In this document: positions 1-7,764 of the stretch, one piece after another
How the letters are laid out: every line of letters starts with the position of its first letter
How positions within the stretch are numbered: position 1 is the stretch's first letter
Assembly (NCBI RefSeq): GCF_000611645.1
Contig: NW_014012950.1
Span: 6,332-22,413 of the forward strand
From: Monoraphidium neglectum
Lineage: Eukaryota > Chlorophyta > Chlorophyceae > Sphaeropleales > Selenastraceae
DNA length: 16,082 bases
Direction: 5' to 3'
Program-made: the position numbers and the translations under genes
The notes under the pieces: model-generated
Told to the model about the DNA's origin: nothing
Seen by the model: the letters and a program-made list of their open reading frames with translations, nothing else
The model's database searches: none

Positions 1-32
1 GGGGGGGGGGGGGTGTTGCAGGGGCGGTCAGG

Positions 33-78
33 TCATGCATATTATGCATGCATGCATGCATGAGGTGCATGCATGAGA
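33..78. repeat. ATGCAT-type palindromic tandem repeat in intron 2
   Basis: The stretch is built from overlapping ATGCATGC units, which are self-complementary and could extrude or fold. A related but differently arranged stretch is found at the matching intron position of the paralogue (3033-3073). Confidence 0.7.
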
Positions 79-98
79 CGGGCTGCTGGCTGCCGCAC

Positions 99-431
99 CT
101 TGATGTAGCTCTCCCATGCCGCCTCGTCCTGCAATGGACGTGTGCAGGTGCAGTGAGAAGGCGCTGTGACTGACGCCATTGCGGGCTTTCTTTGACTACA
201 TGGTGGTTGTATGAGCCTGCACTGACGGCCACATTGGCTGTGACACCTCACCTGATCGCGATGCGGCACGGCCAGCAGGTTGAAGCGCTTGACCGCACGA
301 GCGCAGGCCGTCCCGACCGGATCCGCCGCCGCAGAGTCTGCAGTTGCTGGCTGCCTCTTGGCCCTCTTTGCCGCCTTGTCAGCTACTCCATCAACAGGTT
401 GCGACTTGCTCTTACTCGCCCTCGGAGGCAT
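99..431 (-). CDS. 5' end of a tandem paralogue of the 1173-3440 gene (partial, unknown function)
   Basis: Two exons are visible: 252-431 (60 codons from an ATG at 429-431) and 99-128 (10 codons, reading DEAAWESYIK). The first exon starts MPPRASKSKS, is rich in Lys, Arg and Ala, and ends RFNLLAVPHRDQ. It is followed by a CAG|GTGAGG donor, and the second exon has a TTGCAG|GAC acceptor. The same two exons, with introns at the same places, occur in the complete gene at 1173-3440, which is how this one is recognised. Relative to that copy, exon 1 is six bases shorter, so the frame is kept; this argues that the copy is or was coding. The basic stretch KAAKRAKRQ could be a nuclear localisation signal. 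The remaining exons lie beyond the left edge. No family is recognised, so no function is offered. Confidence 0.6.
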
Positions 432-1172
432 GTCACACGCGTTCCCGCGAAACAGATCACTGGATCGTCAGATCCGCACTTTCAGCCATCAAAGGTGCAA
501 GCATGGGGTCTGTCAGCTCACTAGAATTTCCACCAAAAGTATGATGATCCAAGCTGCGACACAGCAGCAGTGTCGTCACAGGCAGTGACCCCTGGCTGCT
601 GAGTCATTACCAGCAGACTTGCATCCTTCAGGGCGAGCTTACTCTCTGCAACGAGAGTCTATTCCTTCAAAACGCATCAAGGGGAGCTGAAAGTCTATGA
701 AGCACCGCCAACCACCAGCCATCATGGCGTGAGCTCAATCTCTGGAGGTGCCTGGGGCATCCAGTCGACCCCAAAACACCCGTGATGTGACAGAGGACTG
801 CGCGATGAGTTTTTGCAAGACGTTACTTACAGGAGTGAAGCCGGTTAGGACCTGGTATACAGCCTGGAGCTTGGCAACCAGGAATCAGGTTGCATGATTG
901 GGTATTTCGTATTTGCACTGGTCCTCAGCAGCAAGCCAATGAAACCTCATCATAATGCCCGAAGCACCGACCCTCGCAGGGCTGCATATTGTGTAGCACA
1001 GAGCCTGGCAGGTAAAGGCAACCATACACAGGCACGAAGCAAAGGCACGAAGCTGGCCCCGGCCGCCGCGGCCTGAGCAGCAATGGCATGGCGGCAGGAA
1101 GCAGAATTGCAGCTGCACATGGCCGCGCAGCTGGTGTCGACACACACTCTGCTGCGGCTCCCTGGCCCTTCA
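432..1172. other. Intergenic: promoter side of the left gene and 3' flank of the 1173-3440 gene
   Basis: The open frames here are short, lack family resemblance and lie in sequence flanking two minus-strand genes. The part up to about 640 belongs to the duplicated block. The part nearest 1172 should be the 3' untranslated region of the right-hand gene. No TATA box or RNA gene was seen. Confidence 0.5.
827..831 (-). promoter_or_regulatory. Candidate TGTAA polyadenylation signal of the 1173-3440 gene
   Basis: On the minus strand this reads TGTAA, the usual polyadenylation motif of green algae. It lies about 340 bases downstream of the stop codon at 1173. A five-base motif can occur by chance. 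Confidence 0.4.
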
Positions 1173-3440
1173 TCACAAGTACCAGGGGTGCCCGTAAGGG
1201 TCCTCTGAGCGGCCCCCGCCCTCAGAGCCGTCCTCGTCCTCGTCTTCGTACTCGTCCCTGTCCCCAAACTCGTCACTGTGGTCGCTGGCCTCAAACGCGT
1301 CCTCCTCCCAGTCCGCGTCCTCCGCCGTCGCCGCGCCGCACACGCGCCGCAGGTTGACGCCGTCCCAGCCGTCGCAGGCGTGGCGAACCTCAAAGCCGTA
1401 GGGGCCGTAGCCTGATGAGTACCCCGCGGCCGCCAGCAGCCAGGTCATAAGCTCGTGGTCGGAGAGCTTCTTGCTGATCTTCTCACCCGCCGGCCCTGGT
1501 GACGTCGTGCATGCATGTTCATGTGCGATTTGGGGGGGCGAGCGGGGTTGGGCGGATTCCAGAATGGCCAAAAGGTGCATGCTGAGGACAGCAAGGGAAT
1601 TTTGCGCTTGGGAGCGTGAGGAGGGCGTTCGGCCCTGATGACTGAGGGCTTTTGAGTCCAGGCAGGGCTGAAGCTGGTGGTACGACCCCGGACCGGCTGT
1701 CCTCAAAGTTCTCACCCGTGAACAGGGCGCCCCTCATCTGCTGGATGTGGGACGCCCTCAGGCCGAACGTCCGCACCTCGCGGTAGTGCCTGGAGAGCGG
1801 GAACAACGCGGGCAAAACTATTAATAAGCTGGCAGCAAGCATCGCTGCGCAAGTGATGCGCCGTGGTTTGCGGGCTGTAGATTGTTCTAGAGTTGGCGGC
1901 CAAGCAAGCGGCGATGTGGGCGAATCCAGCTCGCGCTTGCTCACCTCGTGTCGGCCATGGTGACGCGCCACGCCCTGACCCACTCCCGGCTCTTGTCGGC
2001 CGGATGCGGCCCGGCTGGGCGGCCCACAGAAAACTTGATCTCTGCAATGTGCTCATGGCCGTAACCCCTGCTTGGGGTTGGCATGAGGGGGGAAAGGGGC
2101 GGCGAGGCTTGCTGGTGCGAGCCTGCAGCGTGCTGGTGTGGGAACTCTGGCAGAGGTTGACATCGCCGCATGCTCAATCGGCACAGCGGGCACCGCATGC
2201 CGGCATGTGACATGCGGAGACTCCCAGCATGGTGCACTGCAGCGCCCCCCACGCGCTGTGGCTGCCGTCCAAGCCGACACCATGTGACGCGCCTGTCGCG
2301 GTGGTGGTAGTCGTGGCGGATGTCGACCACGTTGGGGCCGTCCACCGCAAACACGCGCGCCTGCACGTCCAGCCCGCGCACGTCGTCGCTATCAGCCCAA
2401 TCGACCTCGGCCGTGACGATCGTAGTGGACCGCAGCAGCAGCCGGCGGTCCTGTCGAGCGGCGGCCAGCAAACAGCGGGCGCCGTGGTGTTTGCAAAACA
2501 CATAGGCCTTGGCAAAGTGCGGGCTGCTAGGAGGAGGTGGACCGCGGCCCTGCTGCGGCAGCACGCCTTGCTTAAGCGCCCCGCACGCCAATCGGAGCGC
2601 AGCGCTTTGAGGGGTCGCCGTTGCGGATCCACTTACAAGGCCCGCTCAAGGCTCCCTCGCACAACAAATCTGTCATTCATTGCAGCCCTTATTCCACTAG
2701 GCAGGTGAGGGACACTGCCTCAACCGCCCTGCACCACAGCGCAGCGCGGGTGGCGCTCACCGTGGCGCTCAGCTGTTTGAACCCCTCCAGCGTCGTCCGG
2801 ACAGCGCTATGCACCATCGGGCGCGAGATGAACTGCCCATCGTAGTCCGCACCCTCGTGGTACTCGCCGTCGCACCCTGCGTCCTTGATTGCCTGCTCGC
2901 GCGCCTGCGAACGCAGGCGCGTGGTGTGCAGGGCCGCCAGGAGGGGGGGGGGCATGGCGACAGGTCCCTGTTGCGGCGAGCCGCAGTCGCGCTGGAGCAA
3001 CGGGGCTGTGGGCCCCGCAGGGGCGATCAGGTCATGCATGCACGCATGTATGTATGCATGAGGAGCATGCATGAAACGGGGTGGGATGCTGGCTGCCGCA
3101 CCTTGATATAGCTCTCCCAAGCCGCCTCGTCCTGCGACGGACTTGTGCAGGTGCAGTGAGCAGGCGCTGTGGCTGATGCCGTTGCGGGCTTGCTTTGACT
3201 ACACGGCGGTTGTTTGAGCATGCACTGAACGCCACATTGGCTCAGACACCTCACTTGATCGCGTTGCGGCACGGCCAGCAGGTTGAAGCGCTTGACCGCA
3301 CGAGCGCAGGCCGTCGCTGTCGCGGCCAGATCCGCCGCCGCCGAGCCTGCAGTTGCTGGCTGTCCCTTGGCCCTCTTTGCCGCCGTGCCAGCTACTCGAT
3401 CAATAGGTCGCGAATTGCTCTTCTTTCCCCTCGGAGGCAT
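1173..3440 (-). CDS. Seven-exon gene of unknown family: basic N-terminus, acidic C-terminal tail (345 aa)
   Basis: The model joins 3255-3440, 3102-3131, 2761-2904, 2293-2450, 1945-2067, 1716-1789 and 1173-1495. All phases agree and the total is 1038 nt including the stop. The start ATG is at 3438-3440. Residues 1-62 are Lys/Arg/Ala-rich with a possible nuclear signal (AAKRAKGQ). The middle, about 63-290, is a mixed globular region containing VDWADSDDVRGLDVQARVF and HYREVRTFGLRASHIQQMRG. About 295-335 is dominated by Asp and Glu, and the end reads DPYGHPWYL. No family is recognised. The acidic tail and basic head would suit a nuclear or nucleic-acid-associated protein, but that is only inference. 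Two junctions are weaker. Intron 4 would be a GC-AG intron (CGACAG|GCGCGT). Exon 4 could begin farther upstream, at about 2549, adding about 33 residues in the same frame. A tandem paralogue begins at 431. Confidence 0.65.
2900..2921. other. Perfect hairpin across the exon 3 splice acceptor
   Basis: Two ten-base arms (CGCGCCTGCG and its complement) are separated by only two bases. The proposed acceptor AG of intron 2 falls inside the structure, with exon 3 ending at 2904. The arms are seen directly; a role in splicing is inference. Confidence 0.6.
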
Positions 3441-3670
3441 GCTGAACGTATGATTTGGGTATTCCCGCGAAGCAGATCACCTGATCGTCAGATCCGCAGT
3501 TCCAGCATCAAACTTGCAAGCACGGGGCCTGTCAGCACACTCCAAGTCCGAACAAGAAGAAGATGATCCAGGCTGTGACACGGCAGCAATGTCAGCACTG
3601 ACAGCGGCCCTCTGCTGCTGAGTCACTGCGGAACACGCACACGCACACATAGGATTTGCGACCTTCAGTG
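3003..3670. repeat. Right copy of the duplicated block (partner about 14-640)
   Basis: It contains intron 2 (part), exon 2, intron 1, exon 1 and upstream sequence of the complete gene. It aligns in the same orientation with the left end of the window. An ATGCAT-rich stretch at 3033-3073 matches the repeat in the left copy. Confidence 0.75.
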
Positions 3671-5088
3671 CGTGACAACGCTTCGTGAGAGCAGTATAAG
3701 CCATTGGTGCTGCTGCAGGCGTGGCGTGCGTTTGCAACAGTTGAAAAAATACTGTGAGCATGCGCCTGCTTTTCCCGCAGTTGATGACAGGTTGCTGCCA
3801 GCCACCTCGTGCATGCAAACCATGTCGCTCCTTGCCGCGAAGAGGCAACCACTCCAGGACACCCAGCTGCAGATAGGACTTTCCAGGCAAATATGGGGCC
3901 CATGCACGGCCCAGGGACCTGCTGGGGTGGTGCTGTCCCTCCAGCCGACCAGCTCATGCATTCATCAACCACACCCGATTTTGACTCAATGTGCTGCCAG
4001 CCTAATCTCTGCAACGAGACTTAATTGTTTCCACAGCGTTACAAGCATTCAAATTACTGTCACATCAGTGGTCATCCACTGTTGGTCGGCAGAGGTAAGG
4101 AGACGTGTCAGTTCGTATGGGACCAACAATTTTTTTGGAGGCAGCAATACGTGCATGAGGATTTCAACAACAGCATGAATAACAGCATACTGTAATCAGC
4201 TTTCCCTTTTAGCACGTCACGGTCACGCTTGCTGGGCTCAGCATATGTCCATAGACAGAATCACACAACTCAGCAGCGCACGCCTGCTCAAAGTCGCCGC
4301 GGTGATGGGTTGTTGGAAGCTGGCTGCGGCGCGTGGCAGCACCATACCACTTCATGCCGTCACAAACCTGCACACATACTTGAAGCCCTGCTCATCATTT
4401 ATAAATCATTTTTTGTTCATTGGTGCTGAGCTGGTCTGGCCGGCAGAATCGTCGCCGCTCAGCCGGTGATGGCGGCGGGGCACTCGTTGCGGGGGTAGTC
4501 GAGCACTGCATTCTGCGCGGCATCGCAAGGAACCAATGGGCGCTCAGCACAACTAAAATCCAGGTGGAATGCAAACAACAGGGCCACGCAGGCAGCAACA
4601 GGCACCGGAGGCTGCAGAGGGCAAGTGGCGATTGTGACACAGGGCGACTGATCACGTGATCGGCATGCTGTCTGCTGCTCGCGTGCGGCTCATCAGGCGG
4701 CTCTCTGAAAGCCCTCCCCATGTTTCAGCCAGAAACGATCCTGAAGCCCAGTGCCCAAACAGCTCGCCCACCTTGAAGATGCTGCGAATTCCCATGTACC
4801 TGCGGCCAAGGCGGGAAGGCCGGGATGGCGGCACGGCAGTGAGCGGCAAGCGTGGAGCAAACTGAGGGGCTCTCACACAAGTCAACTCAGGGCACATGGC
4901 GCCCTCCAACTGGGGCCCTTTCATGCTCCAGAGTCAAGCAACCGCGCGGAAGCTCCACGTCACATTGAATGATAATGACAGCTGGCAAAGTGGGCGCGTG
5001 CCCCAGCTGCGCAACTAGAGCCACAGAAGCTGTGTGGACACGGGCAAGGTATTTGTGAGCAGTCAATCGGGTGGCAAAGAGGTGGGCC
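3441..5088. other. Intergenic region with no convincing gene
   Basis: The first about 230 bases belong to the duplicated block and should hold the promoter of the 1173-3440 gene. The right part should contain the 3' untranslated region of the spherulin-4/GH114 gene. A TGTAA on the minus strand at 4039-4043 is the first one met, but it is over 1 kb from the stop codon. A perfect 12-base palindrome with a CACGTG core is at 4650-4661. Open frames on the plus strand (for example 3672-4178) have no family resemblance and a Cys/Ser-rich composition typical of chance frames. Confidence 0.5.
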
Positions 5089-6715
5089 TCACGAGTCTTT
5101 CCCGTTGCAGGCCTGGCTGATGGTGGCTGTGAGGTCCAGCTCCAGGTTCCAGGCTGGCAGCAGGTTTGTGTTGTTAAGCTGGGCGCGGTCTGAGGGGGGC
5201 CGGGGTGAGTGACCGTTTGTGGGTGGGCATGTGACCGACCTACCTGGCCTCGTGCCAGCCAGCAATGTATTGATGTTCATGCATGGTGTGCAAGGCTGGC
5301 TGGCGAGAAGCATTACATTCAAGAGCCCATGACCCATTCAAGATCCCGTAACACAGGCAGGCGTGCGTGGGTGGTCAAGGAAGTGATACTGTCAGGTGGT
5401 GCAGCACAGCGCAGGCGGTCGGCGAACGACTCGGTCACTGTGCGTGCTTGCAAGGGGTTGTGTCAGGTGAGCTGCATCAGGGCGAGCCCTGCTGTCCAGA
5501 GCTGTGCGTTGTGCGCATGCACAGTAGACAGAAGCCGGCCCAGGCAAGCACAGTTGATCTCCGCTCACAGGTATCAAGGCCTAAGAGGTTGCAGGACGTT
5601 GTCACGGAGCACCACCTGCGGCGGGGGGCCCACGGGTGGCATTCGATGCAGCAGATGGAACAGCAGGGTAGGCACGAATTGCAGCGTGTGCGCGTGTGTC
5701 AAATGTGCTGCTTTGAACACAAATAAAGCACCTGTCCTGTACACCACAAATACTGAAGGCCTGTTGGATCAGTGGGGAGAAGCACACAATACGCGAGCCC
5801 CCAAGACTCTTGTGCCGTCTGCATACTGCAGCAGAGCAGGATGTAAGGGTGCGAATGCAGCTGGTGGCAGCTGGCCCCTCTCACTGGGTAGTGAAGAAGT
5901 CAAAGTATGTCCACAGGGCGCTGATCTGTTGGCAGGGGGAGCAACAACGCAAGCAGCGCTATTTCAAGGCGTCAGACGGCAAAGCACTGCCACCCAGGCA
6001 GCAAGTCGACACAAGCCTATCTACGCATTGCAATCAGCGTGGCGCAGACAAACCCTATGAGACTGCGCCCAGTTGGCTTGATCCCTGGCAGCTCTCTGCA
6101 GTGAAGACATTGCGACCCACCACGCCGATGTTGTTGGACAGCCCGACAGCCAGCCCCATGCCGCGCGCCGTGGTGGAAAGCCACTGATAGTATGCATTGG
6201 CCGTGCTGCGATGGGGTTGAGGTATGATGCCAATCACGCCAAACCCATGTCTCAGGAAGCGTGATACGAAAGAAAGGTCCCAAATGACGAGTCTGGTGTG
6301 CGTGGTGCGAGCGCACAGAAACAGACGCCCGGCCAGCCCCCGCAGCGGCCTATGCACTCTTGCAGCCTCGCGGGGTGATTGCGACGCCCACCTGGAAGGA
6401 GTTACGTAGGGCTCCATCCCGGAAAAGCCCTTGTCCTTGCACAGCTGGATGCGCTGCGGGGGTTTTGGTCCCCAGCCGAGGTGGTGGGCAGAGGTGGTCG
6501 GTGGTCAGAAAGCATTGGCCAGAAGACGGGGCAAGGTGGTCTGCAGTGCAGGAAAGGGTTGGGGCTAAAGATGCGTGCTTTGAATTTACCACCTGCTTGC
6601 TTCCCAAGAACATCGACAAGGCAAGCAGCAACCCCTGTCTTCCACTAAATGCTCATACCAATTGATCAATCACGGCACCCCAGATGTAGTGGGGGCGCGC
6701 ACACGCGCGCGCCCG

Positions 6716-6804
<89 letters not shown>

Positions 6805-7764
6805 GCACGCACGCAGATCGCTTGAACCTTCAGACGGCACCTTCCAGCCCCAACAGCACCATGTTGCTGCGCCTCACCTTCTGCATCAGGTACCGCACGT
6901 TTGATGAGGTCGTGATGAGGCTTGACCCGCTCTTGTCCGACGCCAAAAATTGGCTAGCGTCGGGCTCAGTGCCAGAAAGGGTGTCTGGATTGTAGCGAGA
7001 GCGTTCAGGGATGTGTATGCGTGGCGCAGGCGGTACGTTTGTGGTGTGTTTTTGTGGTGTGCGCGTGCGTGTGTGGGCGTGCGCAATCCCAAAACCCTGA
7101 CGCAATGAGTGTCTGCATGATGAGGCTCTCAGGACCTGTGTAAAGCATGCGATTCGCGTGCATACAAGCAGACATCTGTGTGTTGACGTGTGGGGTTTGC
7201 GCAATAGCTGCAACGCACTGCGCCAATCACATTCAGCCCCAGGCGGCCCCAGTCTTACCCGCATTGAAATAGCAGATGGCGTAGACCGGCTTCAGGGTGG
7301 TGCCCTTGTACCGGAGGGTGTTGATGGTTGTATTGCTCACCGTGAAAAGGGGCAGCACATACACCTGCGGCTGCGGCGGCGGCGCGGGGTGGGCTGTTCT
7401 ATTCGCGCTATTGCTAGGGTGCCACAGTGTGCCCGCAGGGGGCGCTGACATCAGCACGCAGGCGGAGAGAGGAGCGCATGGGCGAACGCCTTGAAAAACA
7501 GCACACGCGGTTTCTGAGCCGCCTACAGTCAACCCGCGTGCAGGCTGCTTCAGAGCACTCCGGGATCTTTTGGTGAGCCCAGCTGGGGTATTCCCGACTC
7601 GCGCCCGGCGCCAAGGGGATGACCCAGCGGCACAGGGCGGCCCGTGCCCGCAGCGGCCGCGCACCTGGACGCCTGAAATGTAGTCGCGGTCAGCGTCGAA
7701 TGACGTCATCTGATACTGGTAGCGCAGGTCCCTCGTCGGCTTCCAGGGACCAGTCGGCAGGACC
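5089..7764 (-). other. GH114-like domain (exons 10-18)
   Basis: Motifs in order: WKPTRDLRYQYQMTSFD, VYVLPLFTVS, then PVYAICYFNA (the family's ICYFSAG strand), EPDASQF, NVRYLMQKRIQLCKDKGF, SGMEPY, ANAYYQWLSTTARGMGLAVG, LSNN, ALWTYFDF, and a Cys pair spaced C-x5-C (C534, C540). GH114 enzymes are endo-alpha-1,4-polygalactosaminidases. The family usually has an acidic cluster like DGVEPDN and a Glu just before the Cys pair. Here these positions read SGMEPYV and TTQWC, so the acids appear replaced. The loop after EPY is also short. This is an alignment from memory, without a computed profile. Confidence 0.7.

Larger units (their letters stand above)
14..640. repeat. Left copy of a duplicated block (partner about 3003-3670)
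   Basis: This block aligns over its whole length with about 3003-3670, in the same orientation. It covers part of intron 2, exon 2, intron 1, exon 1 and roughly 200 bases upstream of the start codon of the paralogous gene pair. Similarity fades at both ends and small indels are present. The right copy carries an extra CA-rich insertion near 3633-3650. This is a segmental duplication that includes a gene's 5' end, not a transposon: no terminal repeats or transposase were seen. Confidence 0.75.

Noticed and set aside
3672..4178. Plus-strand open frame of 168 codons followed by a TGTAA at 4191
   Set aside because: No family resemblance and an amino acid mix typical of chance frames. The TGTAA sits only 13 bases after the stop, and a five-base motif is expected by chance.
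4650..4661. Perfect palindrome GATCACGTGATC with a CACGTG core as a regulatory site
   Set aside because: It is more than 1.2 kb from any start codon in these models. A single palindrome of this length is weak evidence.
5209..6060. Plus-strand open frame of 283 codons
   Set aside because: It lies antisense to four GH114 exons that splice in phase and match the family. Its own translation resembles nothing and is rich in Cys, Arg and Ser.
6695..6815. Repeat tract as a CRISPR array, telomere or centromere element
   Set aside because: It is a simple dinucleotide/tetranucleotide microsatellite without spacers or telomere-type units.
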